Positions 1 to 8,783 of a stretch of 64,000 bases of DNA are shown piece after piece. The DNA is from Lachnospiraceae bacterium (GTDB lineage: Bacteria; Bacillota; Clostridia; Lachnospirales; Lachnospiraceae): positions 124,001 through 188,000 of the forward strand of contig SVEQ01000005.1 in assembly GCA_015057325.1 (NCBI GenBank). The letters run 5' to 3'. Under the pieces are notes generated by a model. It did not search any database and was not told where the DNA came from. It saw only the letters and a program-made list of their open reading frames with translations. Every line of letters starts with the position of its first letter. Within the stretch, counting starts at the first letter, position 1. The position numbers and the translations under genes were made by a program.

Positions 1-1169
1 GTAGCCTCTGCATAAGCAAAAAGTATCTTTGCACCGTGGCGGATAATTCCGTTATGCTCCTGTTCGGAACCCGGAAGAAATGCCGGCACATCTACCAATG
101 ATACAATAGGTATATTAAAGCAGTCGCAGAAACGAATAAATCTTGCAATCTTATCAGATGCATCAATATCAAGTGAACCACCCATAAAGTTAGGCTGGTT
201 GCAAACAAAACCTACAGTGTGTCCATCGATTCGTCCAAATCCTACAACAGCATTTTTAGCCCAGTGCTTCTGAACCTCGAAGAAACTGTCCTTATCTATA
301 ATCGCATTAACAACATCGTGGACATCATAAGATTTCTTCTTATTATCCGGCACAATATTAACTATATTTGCACAATTATCTACAGGCTTACCAACCTTAA
401 CCGGCATAGGATCCTTGTTGCTTTGAGGAAGATAAGAAAGAAGTTCTCTTACTCCGCCTAAGCAGTTCTTCTCACTCTTATAGTAGAAATGAGCCACACC
501 CGATTTCTCTGCGTGTGTCTTGGCGCCACCAAGCTCGTCCGCCGTAAGTTCCTCACCGATAACAGTCTTAACAACCTGAGGTCCTGTTATAAACATTTTA
601 CTTATATCCTCAACTACAAATATGTAATCACATATTGCAGGCGAGTAACATGCACCACCCGAACATGGGCCGAGTATTACCGCAATCTGCGGAATAACTC
701 CTGATGCAATTGTATTTCTCTCAAATATTCCCGAATATCCGCTAAGTGAATCGATTCCCTCTTCAATTCGGGCTCCGCCACTATCGTTGATACAAACAAT
801 CGGGCATCGCATCTTAAGCGCCATATCCTGAATGTGTATAATCTTTCTTGAATGATATTCTCCAAGGCTTCCTCCTATAACAGTGAAATCCTCAGAACAT
901 GCGAATACGGTCCTCCCATTAATCTTTCCGTATCCTGTAACAACTCCATCTCCCGGAACTCTCTTCTTATCAAGTCCGAAATCATCGATCCTTGATTCAA
1001 CAAGGTCATTAATCTCCACAAATGTTCCCTCATCAAAAAGAATTTCCAAACGCTCTCTGGCAGTTAATTTGCCTTTTTCATGCTGTTTGGCAATAGCCGT
1101 TTCCCCTCCGCCTAATTTGGCTTGTTCTCTACGACTTTCCAAATCGCTTATAGCATCATTCCAATTCAT
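1..1169 (-). CDS. Acyl-CoA carboxylase carboxyltransferase subunit (MmdA/PccB type), 3' part outside the window
   Basis: Reading leftwards from an ATG at 1169 gives about 389 codons without a stop before the window edge. The N-terminus has the family pattern LTARERLEILFDEGTF, followed by FGRINGR-like, GGSLGEYHS-like and SGGARIEEG oxyanion-hole segments. The second carboxyltransferase half begins and the visible part ends in ILFAYAEA. The family transfers carboxyl groups between biotin and acyl-CoA; members include propionyl-CoA carboxylase beta and the alpha subunit of methylmalonyl-CoA decarboxylase (usual length about 510-520 aa, so roughly 125 residues are missing). The start is fixed by AAGGAGG seven bases upstream. 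The substrate cannot be decided: the biotin-carrier and beta-decarboxylase genes that would separate the two uses should lie to the left, outside the window. Confidence 0.9.
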   Translation of the reverse strand, partial: MNWNDAISDLESRREQAKLGGGETAIAKQHEKGKLTARERLEILFDEGTFVEINDLVESRIDDFGLDKKRVPGDGVVTGYGKINGRTVFACSEDFTVIGGSLGEYHSRKIIHIQDMALKMRCPIVCINDSGGARIEEGIDSLSGYSGIFERNTIASGVIPQIAVILGPCSGGACYSPAICDYIFVVEDISKMFITGPQVVKTVIGEELTADELGGAKTHAEKSGVAHFYYKSEKNCLGGVRELLSYLPQSNKDPMPVKVGKPVDNCANIVNIVPDNKKKSYDVHDVVNAIIDKDSFFEVQKHWAKNAVVGFGRIDGHTVGFVCNQPNFMGGSLDIDASDKIARFIRFCDCFNIPIVSLVDVPAFLPGSEQEHNGIIRHGAKILFAYAEA

Positions 1170-1206
1170 TATGAAAACCTCCTTGACAAAACACTCTATC
1201 TTCTAC

Positions 1207-1235
1207 ATTTTGCCATTTTAAAGTTGATTTGTCAA
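1207..1235 (-). promoter_or_regulatory. Sigma-A-type promoter of the carboxyltransferase gene
   Basis: On the minus strand TTGACA (1235-1230), a 17-bp spacer and CAAAAT (1212-1207) preceded by TGG form a good promoter with an extended -10. Transcription would start near 1200, about 30 nt before the ATG at 1169. Confidence 0.6.
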
Positions 1236-1252
1236 ATAGACCGTAACACGCC

Positions 1253-1290
1253 AAAAGGACCTGATGTATACCGTACCCATCAGATCCTTT
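1253..1290 (-). terminator. Terminator-like hairpin after the permease gene
   Basis: A 13-bp stem (AAAGGATCTGATG with CATCAGGTCCTTT, one G-U pair) and an 11-nt loop lie just past the last permease of the sugar importer and before the carboxyltransferase promoter. The following T-run is only four bases, so it may be leaky. Confidence 0.6.
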
Positions 1291-1321
1291 CGCATGTTTT
1301 ATGTGCAGAAAACTTACCGGC

Positions 1322-2377
1322 TTATTTTGTGAGAAGTTTCTTCTTTTTAGCCATAACCACACTCTGGATTACGAGGAATAAACAAAGCATTGCAGCTATT
1401 GTAATTCCTGTCCACCATGCCTGATCAAGACCTGCCGAAGAAACAATATTCTGAATAGTTGCGAGTGACAACACACCAAAGAGGGTTCCTATGATATTAC
1501 CAACACCACCTGTAAGCATTGTTCCACCGATAATAGATGAAGCAATCGCGTTCATTTCCATACCACTTGCATGTGAAGCAGAACCGGAACCTACGTGCAT
1601 GAAATACACAAATCCCGCAACACCTGCAAGAAGTCCGCATATAAGATGCGAAATGAACTTAGTTCTCTTCACATTAATTCCCAACATAAGTGCGCTCTGA
1701 CTGTTACCACCGACTGCATAAAAACTTCTTCCAAGTTTTGTCCAGCGCAACGTTACAAAGAGAATTATTACAACAAGAATTGCAACGACAACACCGATTT
1801 CTACGTAAGCATTTACGTAGTTGCCTAACTTGTTAACCGAACCGAAGCCCGGAACAACAACTCTTGTGTCTTTTAATTTAACAAATGATTCATTCTCAAC
1901 ATTAAATGGTGCCGTATGAACAATCGTTGTCATACCTCTTGCAAAGAACATTCCTGCAAGCGTTACGATAAACGGCTGAATGTCAAGATATGCTACCAAA
2001 AATCCCTGAACAAGACCAAATAAAAGTCCGATTCCGAGCGCAATTCCTATCGCACCGATAATGCTTCCGCCCTTGAAATCAAGGTATACGGCACACGACA
2101 TACTAACAAGTGCAACAACTCCACCAACGGATATATCAATTCCTCCACATATCATAACGATACTCATTCCACAAGAGGTAATGATAAGTGCAGCGTTAGC
2201 ATTTAAAATGTTGAAAAATGTCTGTGGCTTTAAGAAGCCCTGTCCCTGAAAGAGAATAGCTCCTATGTACATTAAGAAAAATACAACTATTGTAATTGTA
2301 AGAAGAAGGTTGGTATCGCTTGTGCCTCCAAACCATTCCATAAACTTAGAATTCTTTTTAACATTTTTGGATTCCAT
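1322..2377 (-). CDS. Sugar ABC transporter permease (second permease, YjfF-like)
   Basis: A 351-aa polytopic membrane protein of the BPD_transp_2 (RbsC/AraH/YjfF) family. It carries the family segment GGIDISVGGVVAL near the middle of the N-terminal half and several hydrophobic helices, and it ends in a lysine-rich tail (AKKKKLLTK). An upstream in-frame start exists, but the ATG at 2377 has GGAGG seven bases upstream and lies one base after the stop of the preceding permease, so it is preferred. With its neighbour it would form the heterodimeric membrane channel for a pentose or related furanose sugar. The substrate is inferred from the nearby arabinose genes. Confidence 0.88.
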   Translation of the reverse strand: MESKNVKKNSKFMEWFGGTSDTNLLLTITIVVFFLMYIGAILFQGQGFLKPQTFFNILNANAALIITSCGMSIVMICGGIDISVGGVVALVSMSCAVYLDFKGGSIIGAIGIALGIGLLFGLVQGFLVAYLDIQPFIVTLAGMFFARGMTTIVHTAPFNVENESFVKLKDTRVVVPGFGSVNKLGNYVNAYVEIGVVVAILVVIILFVTLRWTKLGRSFYAVGGNSQSALMLGINVKRTKFISHLICGLLAGVAGFVYFMHVGSGSASHASGMEMNAIASSIIGGTMLTGGVGNIIGTLFGVLSLATIQNIVSSAGLDQAWWTGITIAAMLCLFLVIQSVVMAKKKKLLTK

Positions 2378-2378
2378 A

Positions 2379-3437
2379 TTACGCCTCCTTCTTCTTGGGG
2401 AGTATTGCTGCTCCCAGCTGTGACAGTTTCTTTCTAACAACCGGAGTACTGAGTACTACAAGAATGATAACGACAACAGCCTTGTATGCTGAAAGCGCAT
2501 CTGACTGTACGTTCATCTTGTAAAGAGTTGTAGTAAGGAACTGGATTACATATGCACCAAGAATTGAAGCGGTCATATTAAACTTACCACCACTTAACGA
2601 GTTACCACCAAGTGCTACAGCAAGGATTGCATCCATTTCAATATCCTTAGCGATAACCGAATAGTTGATTGTCGAAAGTCGACTTACTTTGATAAGTCCG
2701 GCAACAGCTACACAAAGTCCAAGTATTACAAATGTAAGGAACTTGATAAACTGTGGATTGATACCGTTAAGTCTTGAAGAACTTCCATTGATACCAACAG
2801 CCTGTGTGTACAGACCAAGTGTAGTAAACTTAAGCACAAGCATAATAATGATTACACAAATCATCGCTATAAAGAACGGTGTCGGAATAGGTACTCCCGG
2901 AATATATCCACCGAAGTATCCGAACTTTGGCTCACTGATAATAGGAAGCTCGTTGTTGTTAATCCATGCTGCAATGGAACGACCTGCTGTAAAAAGTATA
3001 AGCGTCGCAACCATCGGCTGAATCTTGAAATACGCAACCAATATACCGTTAAATGCACCAAACAACATTGCAACTACGCAAGCCACCAAAAATGCTACTA
3101 TTATAGGCGCCTGCAATGTATCAGGTCTTGAATTGGTTCCGCACAAAACTCTAAGAATAACACTACCTGCAATGGCGATTGCAGCGCCCACACTGATATC
3201 CTGTCCACCGGATGCCGCTGTAACAAGTGTCATACCGATTGCAAGAATTGCAAGCTCTGAACCGTAGTCAAGTATTGTAATAAGATAACCGGATAATACC
3301 GGAGCTCCTGCACTGTTAGTACCAAGTGCGATCTTGAAAAATGAAGGATCTTTGATAAGGTTAAACAATGCCAATGCAACAAGCGCTGCAATAGGTATAA
3401 GTAGCTGCTTGTTAAAAGATACCTTTGCTTTATTCAT
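2379..3437 (-). CDS. Sugar ABC transporter permease (first permease, YtfT-like)
   Basis: A 352-aa BPD_transp_2 permease. It contains the family signature ASGGQDISVGAAIA and a C-terminal ALGGNSLSGG segment typical of RbsC-like permeases. The start is chosen at the ATG (3437) preceded by GGAGGTGAC rather than the upstream in-frame codon. It overlaps the end of the ATPase gene by 8 bp, which suggests translational coupling. Gene order (binding protein, ATPase, permease, permease) matches YtfQ-YtfR-YtfT-YjfF importers, which use two different permeases. Confidence 0.88.
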   Translation of the reverse strand: MNKAKVSFNKQLLIPIAALVALALFNLIKDPSFFKIALGTNSAGAPVLSGYLITILDYGSELAILAIGMTLVTAASGGQDISVGAAIAIAGSVILRVLCGTNSRPDTLQAPIIVAFLVACVVAMLFGAFNGILVAYFKIQPMVATLILFTAGRSIAAWINNNELPIISEPKFGYFGGYIPGVPIPTPFFIAMICVIIIMLVLKFTTLGLYTQAVGINGSSSRLNGINPQFIKFLTFVILGLCVAVAGLIKVSRLSTINYSVIAKDIEMDAILAVALGGNSLSGGKFNMTASILGAYVIQFLTTTLYKMNVQSDALSAYKAVVVIILVVLSTPVVRKKLSQLGAAILPKKKEA

Positions 3438-4950
3438 TGTTGTCACCTCCTGCAATCGTCTTCATAATTCCGCTTTGGGTAAGCTCGTCACCCTTTAATT
3501 CGCCAACAACTTTGCGGTCACGCATAACCACAAGTCTTGAACACGTTCTTAACATTTCGTCTGTCTCTGATGATATAAATGTTACACTCATTCCTTCTGA
3601 TGCAAGCTTTAATACGAGTTTCTGAATATCAACTTTGGTACCTACATCAATACCTCTTGTAGGCTCATCAAGAATGAGATATTCAGGATGCATAAGAAGC
3701 CATCTTGCAAGTATAACCTTCTGCTGATTACCACCGGATAATGATTTGATTGGTGTATCTGCAGAAGCAGTCTTTATATCAAGCATATCTATATACTCCT
3801 CGGCAAGCTTATATGCCTTGGCTTTGGATATAGGCTTGAAAAATCCACGAAGTACCTGTGAAGCAAGTATTATATTGTCTCTTACCGATAAGTCTCCTAT
3901 AATACCGTCTACTTTTCTGTCCTCAGGAAGATAGGCTATACCGTTACGCATAGCATCTATCGGTTTGTTAATCTTAATTGTCTTTCCATTCTTCTTAACC
4001 GTTCCGCCGATAACTCTGTCTGCACCAAATATTGCACGAACACACTCGCTTCGGCCTGAACCCAAAAGTCCGGTAAATCCGTTAACTTCACCCTTTTTGA
4101 TGTAGAAATCAAATGGCTTGATTCCCGCATCACTTTGAAGTCCTTCTGCCTCAAATACAACCTCTGAAGCATCTTCTTTGTCATCTACACCTGCTTCTGT
4201 CTTAATGTCTGAAAGGTCATCCAACTCTTTACCTAACATCTTAGAAACAAGCTCTACTCTAGGAAGGTCTGCTATCTCATATTCGCCGACAAGCTTACCG
4301 TCTCGAAGTACGGTTATTCTGTCGCACACTTCATATACCTGATCAAGGAAATGTGTTACGAAAATGATTCCTACACCCTTCTTCTTAAGATCTCTCATAA
4401 GTCCGAACAATTTCTGAACCTCGTTATCATCAAGTGATGATGTAGGCTCATCAAGAATAAGAACTTTACATTCCATATCTACAGCTCTTGCAATAGCCAC
4501 CATCTGCTGAACAGCCAATGAACAACTTGCAAGCTGCTGATTTGCTTTGGCGGGAATATCCAGAGATTTGAGAATCTTATCTGCGTCCTCGTTCATTTTC
4601 TTCCAATTCTGGATTGCTCCCTTAGTTCTTCCTATATACATATTCTCTGCCACAGTCAAATTAGGACAAAGTGTTATCTCCTGATACACCGTACTAATTC
4701 CTACATCTTGTGCATGCTGTGGTGAATGAATGTTAATTGCACTGCTATGTCCTTCAAGAAAGATTTCTCCTTCATCCTTTTCATAAACTCCGGTTATGAC
4801 CTTGATAAGCGTTGACTTACCGGCACCATTTTCTCCCATTAAGGCATGTATCTCGCCCTTCCTTAATGTGAAGTCCACACCCTGTAATGCCCGCACACCC
4901 GGAAAGCTTTTATTAATGTTATGCAATTCCAATACTGCGTTATCTTTCAC
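3430..4950 (-). CDS. Sugar ABC transporter ATP-binding protein (two ATPase domains)
   Basis: A 506-aa double ATPase of the RbsA/MglA/YtfR class. The N-terminal half has Walker A GENGAGKST, an ABC signature weakened to ASCSLAVQQ, and Walker B VLILDEPTSSLD. The C-terminal half has a degenerate Walker A (GLLGSGRSE), the signature LSGGNQQK and LILDEPTRGIDVG. This asymmetry is normal for the class. It starts at a GTG (4950) with GAGGTGG upstream. It energises the two downstream permeases. Between it and the upstream binding-protein gene lies a strong hairpin that may lower its expression relative to the binding protein. Confidence 0.92.
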   Translation of the reverse strand: MKDNAVLELHNINKSFPGVRALQGVDFTLRKGEIHALMGENGAGKSTLIKVITGVYEKDEGEIFLEGHSSAINIHSPQHAQDVGISTVYQEITLCPNLTVAENMYIGRTKGAIQNWKKMNEDADKILKSLDIPAKANQQLASCSLAVQQMVAIARAVDMECKVLILDEPTSSLDDNEVQKLFGLMRDLKKKGVGIIFVTHFLDQVYEVCDRITVLRDGKLVGEYEIADLPRVELVSKMLGKELDDLSDIKTEAGVDDKEDASEVVFEAEGLQSDAGIKPFDFYIKKGEVNGFTGLLGSGRSECVRAIFGADRVIGGTVKKNGKTIKINKPIDAMRNGIAYLPEDRKVDGIIGDLSVRDNIILASQVLRGFFKPISKAKAYKLAEEYIDMLDIKTASADTPIKSLSGGNQQKVILARWLLMHPEYLILDEPTRGIDVGTKVDIQKLVLKLASEGMSVTFISSETDEMLRTCSRLVVMRDRKVVGELKGDELTQSGIMKTIAGGDNNE

Positions 4951-4982
4951 CGTTCCACCTCTTCTCGTGCTAGCTAAAGTAT

Positions 4983-5020
4983 AAAACGGTGCAGCATACG
5001 TTCATATACTGCACCGTTTT
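4983..5020 (-). terminator. Intercistronic hairpin between binding-protein and ATPase genes
   Basis: A perfect 12-bp inverted repeat (AAAACGGTGCAG with CTGCACCGTTTT) and a 14-nt loop sit in the 85-bp gap between the two cistrons; the T-tract is TTTTATACTTT. As the importer genes downstream show no promoter, it is best read as a partial terminator or an mRNA-end stabiliser that makes binding protein more abundant than the membrane complex. Confidence 0.65.
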
Positions 5021-5035
5021 CATTACATTTACTGA

Positions 5036-6052
5036 TTAGATTCCGTATTTATCTACATCGTCCTGTGTAATGGTTGATGCGTCGAATCCCTTCTCTTCCA
5101 TGATGATGGTCTTCTGCTCAGGAGTTCCGCCTCCCTCGATTGTCTTGATAACATCATCAATGTACTTAGCCTGGAATGGATTACACTGTCCATCATAGTT
5201 CCAATTCTGAGCAAGTAACTCTTCAAGAGCCCACTTGTTGCAGTCAAATCCCATTACGATTACGTCTTTGCCTACACCATGAGAGATGTTAGCTTTGTCA
5301 AGAGCCTCTACAGCACCCTTAGCCATATCATCGTTCTCTGCGTAGATTACGTTAAACTTCTCACCTGAGTCAATAACTGACTGTACGATCTGCTGAGCCT
5401 TCTCTGCGTTCCACTCTGCTGTCTGCTGTGTAACGATATTCCAGCCGTTCTCTTTTGCGAGGTCATCAAGAGCTCCGGTTCTACCCTGCTGAGCTGCTGA
5501 TCCCATAACACCCTGAAGGTGAATGATGTTGTACTCGCTTAAGTTCTGATCCTTTAACCAGTTAGCTGCTGTCTCACCTTCTTTTGCCATATCAGATACA
5601 ATTGAAGCATCATAGAGGCTGTCGCTTGCATCGATTGTACGGTCGAAAAGAATTACATGGATACCTGCATCCTGTGCGTCTTTAAGTACGCTGTCCCAGC
5701 CTGCTGTATCAGCTGCTGAAAGTAAGAGATAGTCAACACCGTCCTGAATGAACTTCTGAGCTGCTGTAATCTGCTCGTCATTCTTAAGGCTGTAAGCAAA
5801 TGAAGCTTCATAGCCGTTAGCCTCTGAGAACATTTCCTTAAGATCCTTATCATTAGCTGTACGATATCCTGACTCATTAGGATCGTTGTTAATGATACCA
5901 ACTTTGATCTTGTCTCCGCTTGATGATGAACCACCATCTGAATCTCCACCTGATGTGCTTGAGCTATCAGCTCCGCCACCGCAGGCAACAAGGCCAACCA
6001 TCATTGTTGCAGCAAGAAGTGTTGCTACTATTCTTTTACCCATCTTCCTCAT
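5036..6052 (-). CDS. Sugar-binding lipoprotein of the ABC importer (YtfQ-like)
   Basis: A 338-aa periplasmic-binding-protein type 1 family member (Peripla_BP_4; RbsB/YtfQ group) anchored to the outer face of the membrane. A lipoprotein signal ends at LVAC (Cys24), followed by a Gly/Ser/Asp-rich linker. Typical family pieces are KVGIINNDPNESGYR at the start of the mature domain, VILFDRTIDASD in the middle, IYAENDDMAKGAVEAL, and VIVMGFDCNKWALE. The start has GGAGG 8-10 bases upstream. It is the second of two related binding proteins; its position directly before the ATPase makes it the likely transport subunit. The ligand is inferred to be L-arabinose or a related pentose or furanose. Confidence 0.9.
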   Translation of the reverse strand: MRKMGKRIVATLLAATMMVGLVACGGGADSSSTSGGDSDGGSSSSGDKIKVGIINNDPNESGYRTANDKDLKEMFSEANGYEASFAYSLKNDEQITAAQKFIQDGVDYLLLSAADTAGWDSVLKDAQDAGIHVILFDRTIDASDSLYDASIVSDMAKEGETAANWLKDQNLSEYNIIHLQGVMGSAAQQGRTGALDDLAKENGWNIVTQQTAEWNAEKAQQIVQSVIDSGEKFNVIYAENDDMAKGAVEALDKANISHGVGKDVIVMGFDCNKWALEELLAQNWNYDGQCNPFQAKYIDDVIKTIEGGGTPEQKTIIMEEKGFDASTITQDDVDKYGI

Positions 6053-6104
6053 AAAGTAAATCCTCCATATTCTTTATATTTGGTTTACGTTTACCGATAT
6101 TGGA

Positions 6105-6140
6105 ATTGTAGCAAAAGAGCCTTGATTAAGATACAGAATA
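6105..6140 (-). promoter_or_regulatory. Candidate activator-dependent promoter of the importer genes
   Basis: The 173-bp AT-rich gap between the two binding-protein genes contains TGCTACAAT on the minus strand (extended -10 at 6113-6105) with no recognisable -35. A weak -35 with a good extended -10 fits a promoter switched on by the adjacent YesN-like regulator. This is inference; no binding site for that regulator can be named from one sequence. Confidence 0.35.
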
Positions 6141-6225
6141 TCCGTTGTTTTTTTTGGGAATATTTACTGTAAAAAGATTATAAATGATATTTTTTATGAT
6201 TTTTTATTTTAAGAGTTTGATTATT

Positions 6226-7278
6226 TTAATATTTTCTTCCGTCAAGAATTTCCTGTGTAAGAATTGTTACGTCATACGCCTCTTTGTCAGCGATAACTGC
6301 TTTGATTTTATCGTAAGTTGAAAATACACTTTCTTCAACATAAGTGTACTTTTCAACAGTCTTTCCTGCATTTACATCTTTAATAATCCATGCAACTTCA
6401 TCTCCCTGCAAAGGATTACATTCAACATCAAGCGCAATCTTTCCTTCTAATACGTTGCTAAGTCCTGAATGAGCAGCATCAAAGGATATAACAAGAATAT
6501 CTCCGTTATTAATATCATTTCCGACCGTCTTGCCTGCTTCTTCAATTGCCTCTATTGCGCCGATTGCCTCGTTATCATTTTCACAATATACTACATTAAT
6601 ATTGCTATGCTTTTTGAGTAACTGCTGCATTACCTCTTTGGCTTTGGTCTGTGCATAATCTGCAGGAACCGCATCAAGAAGGTCCCAACCGTTTTCTTTT
6701 GCTGCTTCTGAAAGTGCGTTTGTTCTGCCTATTTGGGAAGTTGCTCCAAGTGTACCCTGAATATCGACAATATGAAGTTCCGAAGGTTCTAACCCTTCCA
6801 CCTCTGCATATCTTTTTAACCATTCGCAAGCAATCTTTCCTTCCTTAAGGAAGTCAGAACCAACCCATGCTGTATATAAAGAATCATCCTCAACATCCAC
6901 CATACGGTCTGTAATAATAACAGGAATCTTCGCATCCTTTGCTTCCTTAAGTACCGTATCCCAACCAGTCTCAGTAACAGGAGCAAGTACGATACAATCA
7001 ACCTCCTGCTGGATAAACTTACGAATAGCCATAATCTGCTTGTCCTGCTTCTGTTGTGCATCATCAAAAAGGAGATTGAAATCATTATCAAGACTTAAGC
7101 TGTTCTTCATTGACTCGGTGTTTGCAACACGCCAATCAGACTCCGCGCCAAGCTGCGAGAAGCCAACATTTATCAAATTGCGGACATAAGCATCTTCTTT
7201 TGAAGTCTCTTCTTTTTTGCCGCAACCTGCAAGAACACCTAATACTATTAAAAATGTAAGAATGATATATTTTTTCAC
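6226..7278 (-). CDS. Sugar-binding lipoprotein encoded with the two-component system; probable sugar sensor
   Basis: A 350-aa Peripla_BP_4 lipoprotein: signal peptide ending LAGC (Cys19), then NVGFSQLGAESDWR, a central PVIITDRMVDVED segment, VVYCENDNEAIGAIEAI and VISFDAAHSG. It resembles the next gene's product throughout but is clearly diverged. It begins at a GTG with AAGGAG upstream, 29 bp after the histidine kinase gene, so it is transcribed with the kinase and regulator. In Clostridium beijerinckii a comparable protein (XylFII) binds D-xylose and activates a LytS kinase/YesN regulator pair. By analogy this protein would present bound sugar to the YesM-like kinase. It could instead be a second transport subunit. 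Confidence 0.82.
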   Translation of the reverse strand: MKKYIILTFLIVLGVLAGCGKKEETSKEDAYVRNLINVGFSQLGAESDWRVANTESMKNSLSLDNDFNLLFDDAQQKQDKQIMAIRKFIQQEVDCIVLAPVTETGWDTVLKEAKDAKIPVIITDRMVDVEDDSLYTAWVGSDFLKEGKIACEWLKRYAEVEGLEPSELHIVDIQGTLGATSQIGRTNALSEAAKENGWDLLDAVPADYAQTKAKEVMQQLLKKHSNINVVYCENDNEAIGAIEAIEEAGKTVGNDINNGDILVISFDAAHSGLSNVLEGKIALDVECNPLQGDEVAWIIKDVNAGKTVEKYTYVEESVFSTYDKIKAVIADKEAYDVTILTQEILDGRKY

Positions 7279-7307
7279 GTAACTAATCTCCTTGCATTAA
7301 GCAATAT

Positions 7308-8774
7308 TTATACTTTCGGTATCAATACCTTAACTACTGTTCCTTCATTATACTCGCTACTTACCGTTATTCCGTATGCACTGCCGTACTGCATTTCCAA
7401 ACGTTTCTCAACGTTGTACATACCAAAGCCGTGCTGTCTCTCATCATGCACCTTGCCGGATATTCTGTCACGAAGGTTCTCTAATTGCTCTTCGTTCATA
7501 CCTATTCCGTTATCCGTAATTGTAAATAGAATGTCGTCTCCTGTAATAGTTCCTGTTACAGTGATTCTACCCTTGCCGCGCTTATTCTTAATTCCGTGAT
7601 AAAGTGCATTTTCAACTATCGGCTGAAGCGTAAGCTTCTGAATATGATAGTCCAAAATCTCCTCATCAAAAAGTATCTCGTACTCCATAATATCCTGATA
7701 TCTGTAATGCTGAATCTCGAGATAACTTCTGACATGTTCACGTTCTTCTTTAACCGTTATCTGACTCTCACCTTTACTTAAAGACACGCGGAAAAATGAG
7801 GACAAATCCTGAATCATTTGTACCGCCTTTTTTGTCTCGCCTGACTCGGTAAGCCAGATAATTGCATCAAGTGTATTGTATAAAAAATGCGGATTAATCT
7901 GCTCCTGCAAAAGTCGAAGCTCCGCCTCTCTTGCATTCTCCTGCTCACGATGAATGTCAGCAACAAGCGTCTCAATCTCACCAACCATCGAGTTAAAACT
8001 GTTAGCAAGCGTCTCCATCTCGTCGTTACGATTCGTATGGTAAGAAACCGTAAAGTCACCGCCCGCAAACTTCTCTGTCATATCACAAAGCTCGGTAATC
8101 GGCGTTGTGATACGCCTTGCAAGACGCTTTGAAAAAGCAAAAATCACACCGGTCATAACAACAAAAACAACAATAAGAATTCTTACCGTGTTAATAACTC
8201 CCGCTGCAACCTCACGACGCAAAAGCTCCATGTTCGTAGCCTCGTCGTACACGTATTGCTGAATGTCCTCCTGAATTAGCGAGGTAAGCGTCCTTATATT
8301 CATGTCGAGCATTTCCATGTTCTCGTCGTAGTGTCCGCCCTCTTCAACATTTACAAGTATGTCATCAACACGCTCTTCCAAAATGTTAAAAAGTTTGACT
8401 AACGCCTCAAGGTCTGCCGTAACATTAGGCTCCGTTGCATTTTTCTTCAGCTTCTCAAAATGATCCCTCGCCTTTTTGATAAGCTCATTCGGATCCTCAT
8501 CCTCTAACTTCTTTTCAGGGTCCGTCCAGTTGGCAGAACCGATGATAATCTTGTACATCATTTCGTCCATTTCTTCCTTGAAACTCATGTTGTACTCGTT
8601 AACACCGGTAATGTTTCTTACAAGTTGATCATATTCCCTGTAATAGCCGTAAAGTCTTGTTACCGCAAACCCAAAGAGCAGAATGAACGGCACAACACAT
8701 ATCCAGATGTAAGACATCAGCCTTGACTGTATTCTGCTTTTTCCGAATAATCTTCCCATACTCGTATTTTGCAT
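7308..8774 (-). CDS. Sensor histidine kinase, YesM/LytS-like
   Basis: A 488-aa membrane kinase: a transmembrane helix near residues 20-45, an extracellular helical region of about 150 residues, a second helix near 195-215, HAMP, then a His_kinase domain with EQINPHFLYNTLDAI (the phosphorylatable His) and a HATPase_c domain (VENALYHGIKNKRG N-box, DNGIGM G1 box, GFGMYNVEKRL). This is the layout of YesM-type kinases, which pair with YesN-type AraC regulators. The gene follows the regulator with a 9-bp gap and precedes a sugar-binding lipoprotein. The short extracellular region is not a sugar-binding fold itself, which supports a partnership with that lipoprotein. Confidence 0.9.
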   Translation of the reverse strand: MQNTSMGRLFGKSRIQSRLMSYIWICVVPFILLFGFAVTRLYGYYREYDQLVRNITGVNEYNMSFKEEMDEMMYKIIIGSANWTDPEKKLEDEDPNELIKKARDHFEKLKKNATEPNVTADLEALVKLFNILEERVDDILVNVEEGGHYDENMEMLDMNIRTLTSLIQEDIQQYVYDEATNMELLRREVAAGVINTVRILIVVFVVMTGVIFAFSKRLARRITTPITELCDMTEKFAGGDFTVSYHTNRNDEMETLANSFNSMVGEIETLVADIHREQENAREAELRLLQEQINPHFLYNTLDAIIWLTESGETKKAVQMIQDLSSFFRVSLSKGESQITVKEEREHVRSYLEIQHYRYQDIMEYEILFDEEILDYHIQKLTLQPIVENALYHGIKNKRGKGRITVTGTITGDDILFTITDNGIGMNEEQLENLRDRISGKVHDERQHGFGMYNVEKRLEMQYGSAYGITVSSEYNEGTVVKVLIPKV

Positions 8775-8783
8775 AGGGATTTC

